A DNA stretch of 64,000 nt from Aquimarina algiphila (GTDB lineage Bacteria > Bacteroidota > Bacteroidia > Flavobacteriales > Flavobacteriaceae). The stretch is taken from positions 54,077 to 118,076 of the forward strand of contig NZ_VLNR01000009.1 of the NCBI RefSeq assembly GCF_007489275.1, written 5' to 3'. Of the stretch, positions 1 through 8,552 are shown piece after piece; the first letter of the stretch is position 1, and each line of letters begins with the position of its first letter. Below the pieces are notes generated by a model that made no database searches, was not told the origin of the DNA, and saw only the letters and a list, made by a program, of their open reading frames with translations. The translations under genes and the position numbers were made by a program.

Positions 1-16
1 CTTTTTTATGAGCCAT
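1..16 (-). CDS. rpmA: 50S ribosomal protein L27, first codons only
   Basis: Reading the minus strand from base 16 gives ATG and codons for M-A-H-K-K, the invariant start of bacterial L27, before the window ends. It lies 55 nt downstream of rplU on the same strand, the usual rplU-rpmA order. Only five codons are visible, so the call rests on this start plus synteny. Confidence 0.85.
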
Positions 17-71
17 TTTCTTTCGGTTTTATATTGTTATTACTAGCAGGATGTTCTGCTGTCTAAATTTG

Positions 72-644
72 TTATCCTTGTAAAGCTGCTATTAAATCTG
101 CTTTCTTCATAGAAGAAATTCCAGAAATTCCTTTAGCTTTAGCCATGTCTTTCAATTCAGCTACAGTTTTAGTACTCAAATCTTCAGTACTTGCTGCTTT
201 TGCTTCTTTTTTAGGAGCTGCTGCTTTAGTTTTAGTTTCTGCTTTAGGAGCAGAAGCTTTTACTTCTTTTTCAGCTTTTGCTTTTGGCTCAGCTTTTTTA
301 GCCTCTGCCTTAGGAGCAGCTTTCTTTGCTCCAGAAGTTACAATGCTTTCAATTACAATTTCTGTAAGAGATTGACGATGACCATTTTTAACACGGTATC
401 CTTTACGTCTCTTTTTCTTGAAAACAATAACTTTATCACCTTTAAGGTGTCTTGTGATTTTTGCTCCTACTTGAGCTCCATCTATAGCTGGGGCGCCTAA
501 AGTAACTTTTTCACCATCTGCTGCAAGAAGAACTTTGTCAAAAGAAACTTTGTCTCCTTCTTCTCCAGCTAAACGATGTACGAATACTTTTTGGTCTTTT
601 GCAACTTTAAATTGCTGCCCTGCTATCTCTACAATTGCGTACAT
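72..644 (-). CDS. rplU: 50S ribosomal protein L21 with long C-terminal extension
   Basis: Residues 1 to about 103 are a standard L21, a 23S rRNA-binding protein of the large subunit: start MYAIVEIAGQQFKV and the basic KKKRRKGYRVKNGHRQ segment. The protein is 190 residues against about 103 in most bacteria. The extra part is a Lys/Ala/Pro-rich linker (about 105-150) followed by a short helical domain with STKTVAELKDMAKAKGI and KADLIAAL, resembling SAP or Rho-N nucleic-acid-binding folds. Such tails are known in Bacteroidota L21; what the tail does is not established here. rpmA follows and a strong promoter precedes it. Confidence 0.96.
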   Translation of the reverse strand: MYAIVEIAGQQFKVAKDQKVFVHRLAGEEGDKVSFDKVLLAADGEKVTLGAPAIDGAQVGAKITRHLKGDKVIVFKKKRRKGYRVKNGHRQSLTEIVIESIVTSGAKKAAPKAEAKKAEPKAKAEKEVKASAPKAETKTKAAAPKKEAKAASTEDLSTKTVAELKDMAKAKGISGISSMKKADLIAALQG

Positions 645-708
645 AGCGTAACGTTTAATTAATTATTTTGTAAATAAAGAACTGTACCTATTTCTCAATA
701 GGCGGGTG

Positions 709-739
709 CAAATATACTGCTAATTAATTAAATGACAAA
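709..739 (-). promoter_or_regulatory. rplU-rpmA promoter
   Basis: On the minus strand TTTG (736-739) is followed after 19 nt by TATATTTG (709-716), a full match to the Bacteroidota -33/-7 promoter (TTG, about 19-21 nt, TAnnTTTG). It lies about 65 nt upstream of the rplU start. Confidence 0.8.
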
Positions 740-743
740 CATT

Positions 744-1217
744 TTATGCTTCTACAGGACGAGAATTTCCATTTTTCTTCGGATTCCAACTTTCTTTGAA
801 TAATTGCATAAAAGATAAAGTAAGTACAAAAGTAGTGGCAAAACCCATAATTGCAGCAATGAAAACCACTATACCCACACCAACATGATAGTGGGAACTC
901 CAGTTCGCAAGCATTTCTGGTAAAAAAGTAGTATTAATATTGGTTACATATATAGCAAAGAAAATTGTAAAAATAAGTGTTGCATTAAAACCAGTAAAAA
1001 GTCCGGCCATGAAGCCTTTTTGATAATCAAAGTCACCTCCCTTTTCTTTTTTAAAATTTTTCATTGCACTATATAACCCAAAAGCAACAATAACACCATT
1101 ACCAAGGCTAAAAACAGGATTAGTTTGTACTCCTATTAACGAAAGAATTAAAAAATATATGATGAGCCCGATTGCAATTAAGACTCCGTATTTAACTGGG
1201 ATGGTTGACTTTTTCAT
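744..1217 (-). CDS. DUF4199 family membrane protein
   Basis: 157 residues with four hydrophobic segments (about 10-30, 38-52, 72-92 and 112-138) and a charged loop KNFKKEKGGDFDYQKGF between the second and third. This pattern is typical of DUF4199, a Bacteroidota inner-membrane family of unknown function. It stands alone between an EamA transporter and rplU, with its stop just beyond the rplU promoter. No catalytic motif is visible. Confidence 0.8.
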   Translation of the reverse strand: MKKSTIPVKYGVLIAIGLIIYFLILSLIGVQTNPVFSLGNGVIVAFGLYSAMKNFKKEKGGDFDYQKGFMAGLFTGFNATLIFTIFFAIYVTNINTTFLPEMLANWSSHYHVGVGIVVFIAAIMGFATTFVLTLSFMQLFKESWNPKKNGNSRPVEA

Positions 1218-1315
1218 AACTTCTCTCTTTTAAATTCTTACTTAAAAATATAAAATTTAAGAGTTCTTTAACCTTAAAAGGTTGTTAATTTGTTGTTTAA
1301 CAGAAGAATACGAGC

Positions 1316-2191
1316 TTACCTATTCCTATTCGCCAGATAAACTCCTAAAATAATAATTCCAGAAGCTAATACCTGATAAAAAGTAAATTGTTCATTATCT
1401 AAGACACCCCATAACAACGCTACAATAGGAATTGTATAAGTCACAGAAGTTGCAAAGACGGGGGTACTAATCTGCACCAATTTATTAAACAAAACCTTGG
1501 CAATACCTGTTCCTACTACTGCAAGTATCGATATGTATATCAAACTTGCATGTACTTTTGGGCTAGAAATTACTTCAGCTTTAAAAAAATCAGACCCGTA
1601 TAACACGATTAATGCTGGGATAACAAGCACAATAAAATTTCCATTTGCAATAGCCATAGGAGAAATATGCTGCATGTATCGTTTTATGATATTTACATTC
1701 ATTGCATAACAAACCGAAGCACAAAGCACTAATAAAGCATACCAATAATTTTGACCAGGGTTTACTGAAGCTCCTTCCAAAATTAATGCGAGACAACCTA
1801 CAAATCCCACTATCACCCCTATCAACTGGTTTTTATTAAATCGAATAGAGAAAATTAGTACTCCCAAAATAAGTGTTACAAGTGGTGTTGTGGAATTGAG
1901 AATTGATGCAATCCCACTATCAATTTCTGTTTCGGCAAAAGCAAACAAAAAAGCTGGAATAAACGTCCCCAAAAAGCCTGATATCGCAATCCATTTCCAA
2001 TCAGATGCTGCTATAGTTTTCATGCTCCTAAAACCTATTAGAAATAAAAACACAGCTGCAAAAAGAGTTCTTAACGCCCCTAGTTGCAGTGGGGTAAGAC
2101 CAATAAGCGACTTCTTAATAAGAATAAATGAACTACCCCAAACCAGAGAGAGTATAATAAGATATAACCATTTTAATTTTGTGTTTTGCAT
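1316..2191 (-). CDS. EamA/DMT family transporter
   Basis: 291 residues, almost all hydrophobic, with ten predicted TM helices arranged as two EamA repeats (about 8-138 and 150-288). Motifs such as LVWGSSFILIKKSL at the start and the TTPLVTLILGVLIF end of repeat one are typical of the drug/metabolite transporter superfamily. The substrate cannot be predicted. It follows gldD on the same strand after 69 nt, so read-through is possible. Confidence 0.88.
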   Translation of the reverse strand: MQNTKLKWLYLIILSLVWGSSFILIKKSLIGLTPLQLGALRTLFAAVFLFLIGFRSMKTIAASDWKWIAISGFLGTFIPAFLFAFAETEIDSGIASILNSTTPLVTLILGVLIFSIRFNKNQLIGVIVGFVGCLALILEGASVNPGQNYWYALLVLCASVCYAMNVNIIKRYMQHISPMAIANGNFIVLVIPALIVLYGSDFFKAEVISSPKVHASLIYISILAVVGTGIAKVLFNKLVQISTPVFATSVTYTIPIVALLWGVLDNEQFTFYQVLASGIIILGVYLANRNR

Positions 2192-2260
2192 CTTTCAAAA
2201 AGTAAACTGCAAAAGTGATGAAATTATAAATGTATGAGTGTAGTTTTGGAAGAAAATTAA

Positions 2261-2833
2261 CTATTCTTTCCAACGAAGGGTTTCCATCAATTGTTTCATA
2301 TCATTACGTAAATAATTTGCAGCCGGAAGAATAGAGTCATAATTTGGTTTTACTTTAAAATACATAGACCCCACTACAAAATGATTAATACTATCAGTAG
2401 CATAAAACTGAGACTGTGAAGCCGCATTGCCAGACACCTCATAAAACATACCAAACACACGATTTTTTTCATCAATATAAGGTTCTTGTAAAATACCATC
2501 TGCCTTAATCACGTGTTCTTGAGTAAGATTTTGAGCATCCCGTAGCAACGAATCAAGGTTATTATTAATTTTAAAATAAGAAATATACATGGTTGCTTTT
2601 AATTTCTTATACTCCAGATTATACCAACATCGATTATTCCTTCTGGCTTTTTGAAATTCTGAAAAATCATTTTTCTCAAAAGAATAAGGGCAAGGTAACA
2701 TCACTTCTTTATACTCTGGTTTAGGATAACTTAATCGCAACATTCCTTCTGGTTTAGGTAGGATCTCACCACCACAAGAAAGTAATAACACTGCACTTAT
2801 TACTAAACAAAATCTAACTATTTTCCTTTTCAT
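2261..2833 (-). CDS. gldD: Gliding motility lipoprotein GldD
   Basis: 190 residues with a lipoprotein signal peptide (lipobox LLSC, Cys about residue 20) and the GldD core including PKPEGMLRLSYPKPEY and YNLEYKKLKATMYISY. GldD is one of the lipoproteins required for gliding and type IX secretion-linked motility in Flavobacterium. The gene overlaps the end of gldE by 20 nt, the conserved gldE-gldD coupling. Confidence 0.95.
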   Translation of the reverse strand: MKRKIVRFCLVISAVLLLSCGGEILPKPEGMLRLSYPKPEYKEVMLPCPYSFEKNDFSEFQKARRNNRCWYNLEYKKLKATMYISYFKINNNLDSLLRDAQNLTQEHVIKADGILQEPYIDEKNRVFGMFYEVSGNAASQSQFYATDSINHFVVGSMYFKVKPNYDSILPAANYLRNDMKQLMETLRWKE

Positions 2834-4145
2834 TAATGGTTAATTTCACTTGTTTTATTCGTTTATTATCCAATGATTCTACTTTAAAAGTATACTGGTT
2901 CAAATTAATCATTTCACCTCGTCTTGGAAAACTTCCTGATATTTCCAGCAACAATCCCGCGATGGTTTCTGCATCTCCTTTTTTATCTTCAAAAATTTCA
3001 TTGTCTTCGAGCTTTAATACTTTGTAAAAATCTTTTAACGCCGTCCTTCCTTCAAAAACATAATTTTGATCATCGAGTTTAGAATACACCAAATCTTCAT
3101 CGTCAAATTCGTCACTAATATCACCAACAATTTCTTCGATAATATCTTCTAAAGAGATCAATCCACTGGTCCCTCCATATTCATCTACCACGATAGCCAG
3201 ATGATTCTTTTTGTTTTTAAAATCATTAAGCAGATCATCGAGTTTTTTATTCTCTGGCACAAAATAGGGATCTCTTAATAACGGTATCCAATCAAAATTG
3301 GTTTCATTAATATGCGGTAAAAGATCTTTTACATATAAAATCCCGATCACTTTATCAATATTATCTTCATAAACAGGAATACGTGAATATCCATTCTCGA
3401 TAACCTCTGGCAGAATTTCTTTATAGGACGCTTGGTTATTCAATGCAAAAATATCCATTCTGGGTCGCATCACTTGTTTTGTATCTGTATTTCCAAAGGA
3501 CACTATTCCTTCCAGGATTTTCTTTTCTTCATCAGTAGTATCCTTATCAGAGGTTAGTTCTAGTGCTTGTGACAATTGATCTACACTTAAATTAGATTTT
3601 TGTTTTCCCAATCTATTATGAATCCCAATAGTAACGCTACGCATAGGGATACTGATTGGAGTGATAATCCAATCCAAAACCCTAAGAGGACGTGCCATAA
3701 ACATGGCAAATTTCATTTTATTTCTACTGGCATATATTTTTGGCAAGATCTCACCAAATAATAAGATCAAAAAAGCTGCTAGTCCGACTTCTACTAAAAA
3801 CCGCACACTAATCCAGCCAAACCACACATAGTCAAGGCTACTAAAATATACTTTCCCCAAAGCATCAAAAAGTAATATGATCGCAATATTGATAAAATTA
3901 TTCGCTACTAATATTGTTGCTAGTAATTTCTTGGGATTATCTAATAATCTGGATATCGTCTTAAGGTTCTTAGATCCATTTTCTTCATCTTTTAGATCAG
4001 CAGGAGTTAATGAAAACAGCGCCACTTCACTTCCGGATATTAATGCAGAAAAAACAAGTAAAACTACAAGTGCCACCAAATTAACGGTTTGCATTGGATC
4101 AAAAGCGAATAGTAAAATAAATAAAGGTTCAGGATCAGGGTCCAA
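2814..4145 (-). CDS. gldE: Gliding motility-associated protein GldE (DUF21/CBS/CorC-HlyC)
   Basis: 443 residues. An N-terminal DUF21 membrane domain (about 20-190, several TM helices, ALISGSEVALFSL) is followed by two CBS domains (about 210-330, MRPRMDIFAL and HLAIVVDEYGGTSG) and a C-terminal CorC/HlyC domain. This is the CNNM/CorC layout of putative Mg2+ or Na+ transporters; GldE is partly redundant with GldD-related functions in gliding. The start at MDPDPEPL is kept because that acidic/proline start recurs in GldE; an internal ATG lies at 4094. Confidence 0.93.
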   Translation of the reverse strand: MDPDPEPLFILLFAFDPMQTVNLVALVVLLVFSALISGSEVALFSLTPADLKDEENGSKNLKTISRLLDNPKKLLATILVANNFINIAIILLFDALGKVYFSSLDYVWFGWISVRFLVEVGLAAFLILLFGEILPKIYASRNKMKFAMFMARPLRVLDWIITPISIPMRSVTIGIHNRLGKQKSNLSVDQLSQALELTSDKDTTDEEKKILEGIVSFGNTDTKQVMRPRMDIFALNNQASYKEILPEVIENGYSRIPVYEDNIDKVIGILYVKDLLPHINETNFDWIPLLRDPYFVPENKKLDDLLNDFKNKKNHLAIVVDEYGGTSGLISLEDIIEEIVGDISDEFDDEDLVYSKLDDQNYVFEGRTALKDFYKVLKLEDNEIFEDKKGDAETIAGLLLEISGSFPRRGEMINLNQYTFKVESLDNKRIKQVKLTINEKENS

Positions 4146-4169
4146 ATTATCTCTGTTTAGTTAAACGTA

Positions 4170-4631
4170 TCAGAATGGGAGATCGTCGTCTTCCATTGCT
4201 GGTGAATCAGGTGAAGCCTCTTGCGGATTGTTCACAGAAGGGGTCACTTGCTGAGTTGTATTCTGAGGTCTTGGCTCAGAAGATGGGTTCTCATTTTTGG
4301 GGGTAAGAAAAGTAAAATCAGTACACTGTATTTCTGTACTATATCTATCTTTTCCTTGTTCATCTTGCCATTTTCTGGTCTTTAAACGCCCCTCTATATA
4401 TATTTTATCTCCTTTATTAAGGTATTTCTCACAAATCTCTGCCGCTTTATTTCTCACAACAATATTATGCCACTCCGTAGTAGTCACTCGTTCATTTGTA
4501 CTTTTATTCACATAAGAATCATTTGTTGCGAGTGGAAATCTACCAATACAATTACCTCCTTCAAAATAATGCATCTTAACCTCATCTCCTGTATGCCCAA
4601 TAAGCATTACTTTATTTAGTGTTCCAGACAT
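4170..4631 (-). CDS. ssb: Single-stranded DNA-binding protein
   Basis: 153 residues. The OB-fold (1 to about 110) carries MSGTLNKVMLIGH, TTEWHNIVVRNKAAEICEKY and the YIEGRLKTRKW strand. A Pro/Ser/Thr/Gln-rich linker leads to the acidic tip EDDDLPF, the peptide that recruits SSB partners. It sits between mutY and gldE on the same strand, 24 nt before gldE. Confidence 0.96.
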   Translation of the reverse strand: MSGTLNKVMLIGHTGDEVKMHYFEGGNCIGRFPLATNDSYVNKSTNERVTTTEWHNIVVRNKAAEICEKYLNKGDKIYIEGRLKTRKWQDEQGKDRYSTEIQCTDFTFLTPKNENPSSEPRPQNTTQQVTPSVNNPQEASPDSPAMEDDDLPF

Positions 4632-4809
4632 TTTAATTATAGTTTGTTGTTAGGGTTTATACTTGCAAAGAAATAACAAACCTTTATAAATAACGCTATC
4701 AGAATAGTTCTTATTTTCTTCTATACCTTAAAATAACATTGTTATCTAGTAAATGTAATAAAAAATCAATAAATACAATACTCTTAGAATCGTCTTAACG
4801 TATCTTTTT

Positions 4810-5874
4810 TTAAACTAAATCTTTCTTAAAAAACGCTTCTATAAAATTACTTAACAAAATAGGAACCGGATAGGAATGTATATCTTTAAAATTTACTTTT
4901 TTCTGATCTTCACTACCATTTAGACTATCATTTAATTTTACAATGTAAAACTTAGTGTATAAATGTTGATGAGATAATTTATGCACTATTAACTCCTCTT
5001 TATAGGGTATAATCTCATACTCCTTAGTATTTACTATTTTCTGAAAAATATCATTTAACACTATTTCATCAACACCTACAACTTCTCCTTCTATTAAAGG
5101 AAATTCATATAGGCCTTTCCATATTCCGTTCCCTACTCTTTGTTGTAATATGGTTTCCTGATCTGATGAAGAAAATACCAGGTAATTAAAATACCGTTTT
5201 TTGACTTTTAGTTTTTTAAGTTTTACTGGTAAAGAAGGTACGTTACCTTTTTTAAGTGCTTCACAACTATCTTGTAAAGGGCAAACAATACAATACGGAC
5301 TTTTGGGCTTACACTGCAATGCTCCAAACTCCATAATTGCCTGATTGTATTCTGCAGGCTCATCATGATCCATTAATGTTATTGCCAGTTTTTTAAACTC
5401 ACTAATTCCTTTTGTACTATTAATAGGAGTATCAATTCCAAAATACCTGGATAATACGCGATACACATTTCCGTCGACTACAGGTACGGCTTCATTATAA
5501 CATATAGAAGCAATGGCACTAGCCGTATAATCACCAACTCCTTTTAATTGCAATAAGTCCTTATATGTAGCAGGAAAAATACCTTTTAAATCATTGGCCA
5601 CATATTTTGCTGTAGCATGCAGGTTTCTAGCCCTAGAATAATAGCCTAATCCCTGCCATAATTTAAGCACTTCTTCTTCACTTGCATTTGCCAAATCAAA
5701 TACCGTTGGAAAAGTAGTTGTAAATGACATATAATATGGTAATCCTTGCGCAACTCTGGTCTGTTGAAGTATAATTTCGCTAAGCCAAATATGATATGGA
5801 TTTTTGGTTTCTCTCCATGGCATTGATCTTTTGTTTTGTAAGTACCACGAAATGAGTTTTTTAGAAAAAATCAT
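4810..5874 (-). CDS. mutY: A/G-specific adenine DNA glycosylase MutY
   Basis: 354 residues. It removes adenine mispaired with 8-oxoG or G in base-excision repair. Visible are the catalytic Glu in SEIILQQTRV, the helix-hairpin-helix LKGVGDYTASAI, the active Asp in VVDGNVYRVLSR, and the [4Fe-4S] ligands C-x6-C-x2-C-x5-C in CKPKSPYCIVCPLQDSC. The C-terminal third is the NUDIX-like domain that reads 8-oxoG. It is the first gene of the minus-strand block mutY-ssb-gldE-gldD and diverges from the HU gene. Confidence 0.96.
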   Translation of the reverse strand: MIFSKKLISWYLQNKRSMPWRETKNPYHIWLSEIILQQTRVAQGLPYYMSFTTTFPTVFDLANASEEEVLKLWQGLGYYSRARNLHATAKYVANDLKGIFPATYKDLLQLKGVGDYTASAIASICYNEAVPVVDGNVYRVLSRYFGIDTPINSTKGISEFKKLAITLMDHDEPAEYNQAIMEFGALQCKPKSPYCIVCPLQDSCEALKKGNVPSLPVKLKKLKVKKRYFNYLVFSSSDQETILQQRVGNGIWKGLYEFPLIEGEVVGVDEIVLNDIFQKIVNTKEYEIIPYKEELIVHKLSHQHLYTKFYIVKLNDSLNGSEDQKKVNFKDIHSYPVPILLSNFIEAFFKKDLV

Positions 5875-5934
5875 AATAAAATTATAAGTTTTACAAAATT
5901 AAACGTTTAAAGATGAAAATATCATCTTAAGTAT

Positions 5935-5965
5935 TGATATTTTGGATTTTAAATTGTTATATTTG
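5935..5965 (+). promoter_or_regulatory. Promoter of the HU gene
   Basis: TTG (5935-5937), 20 nt, then TATATTTG (5958-5965), a good match to the Bacteroidota promoter, 40 nt before the HU start codon. Confidence 0.7.
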
Positions 5966-6004
5966 CCCCCTTGAAAATTTAAAAACCCCTTAATAGGTAT
6001 TATA

Positions 6005-6295
6005 ATGACTAAAGCAGATATTGTAGCAAAAATTTCAGAAAAACTGGGAATAGAAAAAGGAGATGTTCAGGCAACTGTTGAAACATTTATGGAAGAAGTA
6101 AAAAGTTCACTAGAAAGTGGAGACAATGTTTATCTTAGAGGATTTGGTAGTTTTATTATCAAAACCAGAGCAGAAAAAACAGGTCGTAACATTTCTAAGA
6201 ATACTACTATCAAGATTCCTGCACACAATATACCAGCGTTTAAGCCAGCAAAAGTTTTTGTAGAAGGCGTAAAAACTAATGTAGAAGTAAAATAA
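6005..6295 (+). CDS. HU/IHF family DNA-binding protein
   Basis: 96 residues with the full HU/IHF fold: MTKADIVAKISEKLG, the GFGSF turn, and the beta-arm region RNISKNTTIKIPAHNIPAFKPAK. The family binds DNA as a dimer and bends or compacts it. The GRN(I)xxxxTTIKIPA arm is nearer to IHF than to classical HU. It comes first in an HU - small basic protein - rng series. Confidence 0.94.
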   Translation: MTKADIVAKISEKLGIEKGDVQATVETFMEEVKSSLESGDNVYLRGFGSFIIKTRAEKTGRNISKNTTIKIPAHNIPAFKPAKVFVEGVKTNVEVK

Positions 6296-6325
6296 ACTAA
6301 TAACAATAAATAAAATACACGCACT

Positions 6326-6415
6326 ATGCCAAGTGGTAAAAAACGTAAAAGACACAAGGTAGCTACGCACAAGCGTAAAAAACGCAGAAGAGCCAACCGC
6401 CACAAGAAAAAGTAG
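6326..6415 (+). CDS. 29-residue highly basic protein, probably ribosome- or RNA-associated
   Basis: An ATG-started frame of 29 codons begins MPSGKKRKRHKVATHKRKK and ends RRANRHKKK: nearly two thirds Lys, Arg or His, with no acidic residue. A tiny protein of this kind between an HU gene and rng recurs in Bacteroidota genomes, where it is often missed. Its composition suggests a ribosomal or other RNA-binding role (inference). It lies 30 nt after the HU gene and a terminator-like hairpin follows at once. Confidence 0.75.
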   Translation: MPSGKKRKRHKVATHKRKKRRRANRHKKK

Positions 6416-6433
6416 TTTCTAACTACTTTTTTT
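6407..6433 (+). terminator. Intrinsic terminator after the small basic protein
   Basis: AAAAAGTAG (6407-6415) pairs with CTACTTTTT (6423-6431) across a 7-nt loop, running into a T tract. The stem includes the stop codon. Confidence 0.6.
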
Positions 6434-6577
6434 GTTTAAAAGTAATGTTCTTTGAAATCGAAATAAAATATACTATCTACTACCGATAGGATTATTTTAT
6501 TTCAACGGAATTGCAAAATTCCTGTGAAAAAAATTGTTTAATCCATTCCGATTTATCGGGATAAAAATCTAATCAGA

Positions 6578-8116
6578 GTGAACAACGAATTGATCATTAG
6601 GTCAGGTTCCTCTACAGATTTTGCCTTACTAAAGGATGGAAAACTAATTGAGTTACATAAGGAAGAAGACGATAGTGATTTTTCGGTAGGTGATATTTTT
6701 ATTGCCAAAATCCGTAAATCCGTCCCAGGTTTAAACGCTGCATTTGTAAATGTAGGGTATGAAAAAGATGCATTTTTGCATTATCATGATCTTGGTCCTC
6801 AAGTGTCTTCCTTACTTAAATTCATAAAACGTGTAAGCACAGGTAAATTAAGAAATTATTCTCTAAAGGATTTTCCTGTAGAGGACGATATTGATAAACA
6901 CGGTACTATTACCAATGTGTTAAAATCAAATCAATCACTGTTAGTACAGATAGTTAAAGAACCTATATCAACCAAAGGCCCTCGAATTAGCTCAGAGCTA
7001 TCGATTGCTGGTCGATATATTGTATTAGTTCCTTTTTCTAACCGAATTTCTATTTCTCAAAAAATAGAATCTTCAGAAGAAAAAGAACGTTTAAAAAGGC
7101 TTGTTAAAAGTATCAAGCCCAAAGGTTTTGGTATTATCGTACGTACTGTAGCAGAAGGCAAAAAAGTAGCAGAACTAGACAAAGATTTACAAAATCTGAT
7201 GGGACGCTGGGAAACCATGTGCAAGAAATTGTACAAAGCGCATCATCCGTCTAAAGTATTAGGTGAAATGAACAGAGCATCTTCTATATTAAGAGATGTG
7301 TTTAATGACACTTTTACTTCTATTATTGTAGATGATGAAGATCTCTACAGTAGAATTAAAGAATATCTGCAAGAAATTGCTCCAAAAAAGGAATCAATTG
7401 TAAAACTTCATAATCCTAAAATACCAATTTTTGAAAAATATGGTATTGAACGGCAAATCAAAACAAGTTTTGGCAAGACGGTATCTATGAGTAAGGGCGC
7501 CTATTTGGTTATCGAGCATACAGAAGCGATGCACGTAATCGATGTCAATAGTGGCAACCGGTCTAATAAAGCCAAAAACCAAGAAGATACTGCACTAGAA
7601 GTTAACCTAATCAGTGCAGCTGAAGTAGCTCGCCAACTACGTCTAAGAGACATGGGAGGCATTATCGTAGTCGATTTTATCGATATGAATAATGCTGATA
7701 ACCGCAGAACTCTCTTTAATCAATTGAGAGAAGAGATGAAAGACGACAGAGCGAAGCACAAAATATTACCGCCAAGTAAGTTTGGCTTGATTCAGATTAC
7801 GCGACAACGCGTACGACCAGAAATGAATATCAAAACCCGTGAGGATGATCCAAGCGGAATAAATGGTGAAGTTGAGGCACCTATAGTTTTGGTAGAAAAA
7901 ATAAAGGTCGAATTAGAAAAATTAATTAAGAAAGAACATAAAAAGATAACGCTAAGTGCGCATCCTTTTATTGCAGCTTTTTTAACAAAAGGATTTCCAT
8001 CCACCCGATCCAAATGGTATTTTAACCATAAACGATGGGTTAAGATTGTACCTAGAGACGCTTACACGTATTTAGAATATCATTTTCACGATAAAGATGG
8101 TGAAGTGATAAAATAA
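6578..8116 (+). CDS. rng: Ribonuclease E/G family endoribonuclease
   Basis: 512 residues from a GTG start. It opens with an S1 RNA-binding region (about 35-130, IFIAKIRKSVPGLNAAFVNVG) and continues with the RNase E/G catalytic domain, with metal-binding Asp in AMHVIDVNSGNRS and VVDFIDMNN. The CPxCxG zinc-link of E. coli RNase E is absent, and the sequence passes straight to PSKFGLIQITRQRVRPE. The last residues WVKIVPRDAYTYLEYHF are typical of the Bacteroidota form. The DNA coding this end is repeated at 10829-10907. Confidence 0.93.
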   Translation: MNNELIIRSGSSTDFALLKDGKLIELHKEEDDSDFSVGDIFIAKIRKSVPGLNAAFVNVGYEKDAFLHYHDLGPQVSSLLKFIKRVSTGKLRNYSLKDFPVEDDIDKHGTITNVLKSNQSLLVQIVKEPISTKGPRISSELSIAGRYIVLVPFSNRISISQKIESSEEKERLKRLVKSIKPKGFGIIVRTVAEGKKVAELDKDLQNLMGRWETMCKKLYKAHHPSKVLGEMNRASSILRDVFNDTFTSIIVDDEDLYSRIKEYLQEIAPKKESIVKLHNPKIPIFEKYGIERQIKTSFGKTVSMSKGAYLVIEHTEAMHVIDVNSGNRSNKAKNQEDTALEVNLISAAEVARQLRLRDMGGIIVVDFIDMNNADNRRTLFNQLREEMKDDRAKHKILPPSKFGLIQITRQRVRPEMNIKTREDDPSGINGEVEAPIVLVEKIKVELEKLIKKEHKKITLSAHPFIAAFLTKGFPSTRSKWYFNHKRWVKIVPRDAYTYLEYHFHDKDGEVIK

Positions 8117-8120
8117 AATA

Positions 8121-8152
8121 AAGCCCGGACTTGTAAAAGTACCGGGCTTTTT
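8121..8152 (+). terminator. rng terminator
   Basis: AAGCCCGG pairs with CCGGGCTT around a 15-nt loop and runs into T residues, five nt after the rng stop. This is the strongest intrinsic terminator in the region and marks the edge of the accessory island. Confidence 0.85.
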
Positions 8153-8197
8153 GGTTTTATAATCTCCTCTTTATATTAAAGATTTAATACTCACTAT

Positions 8198-8416
8198 TTA
8201 TAGGCCAAAACATCCTTGAGTAGGTCTGTTAGTCCCTCCATTGTTTTTTGGATCAGTAACTGTTAATGTACAAGTAAAAGCACCTGAAGGCTCAGGTTTA
8301 GGTGGGTCTGTTAAAGGACAATGCTCACTTCCTCCCATAATCACTCTTGGGTTTGTTAATTTTGTGATCTCCAACTTTTCTAATCCTAATTTTTTTGTGA
8401 TTGACTTTTTTTTCAT
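8198..8416 (-). CDS. Lanthipeptide-type RiPP precursor 1
   Basis: 72 residues. The leader (1-28) is Lys-rich, with LGLEKLEITKLTNPRVIMGG, matching the Bacteroidota 'KLxIxKL...GG' natural-product precursor leaders. The core (29-72) has three Cys and about nine Ser/Thr in S/T...C arrangements suitable for LanB dehydration, and ends in QGCFGL. It has its own promoter and an upstream motif shared with other promoters of the island. The split LanB at 15.0-18.3 kb and the C39 exporter at 20.3 kb are the probable maturation and export partners (inference). Confidence 0.8.
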   Translation of the reverse strand: MKKKSITKKLGLEKLEITKLTNPRVIMGGSEHCPLTDPPKPEPSGAFTCTLTVTDPKNNGGTNRPTQGCFGL

Positions 8417-8445
8417 AATTCTCTTTTTTTATTTGTTTCCGTTGG

Positions 8446-8453
8446 CAAACATA
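8446..8453 (-). promoter_or_regulatory. -7 box of precursor 1
   Basis: TATGTTTG on the minus strand matches TAnnTTTG and lies 30 nt upstream of the precursor start codon. No clear -33 box is seen, which is common at activator-dependent promoters. Confidence 0.6.
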
Positions 8454-8494
8454 AATAGAATAATTCTGAAATGTCACTTTTTTATTTAACTACC

Positions 8495-8520
8495 GCCCTG
8501 TTTTCCAGAATCACTGAACA
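8495..8520 (-). promoter_or_regulatory. Candidate AraC-type operator, copy a
   Basis: The plus-strand text reads GCCCTGTTTTCCAGAATCAC and then TGAACA. It lies about 40 nt upstream of the precursor 1 -7 box, a normal activator position. Related copies occur at 10423, 12887, 13292 and 18414. The assignment to the TPR-AraC proteins is inference. Confidence 0.5.
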
Positions 8521-8552
8521 TAAGATCTTAATAATCAATTTTTTAACAAAAA

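Noticed and set aside
145..375. Ala-rich plus-strand frame inside rplU
   Set aside because: Antisense of the Lys/Ala-rich L21 tail.
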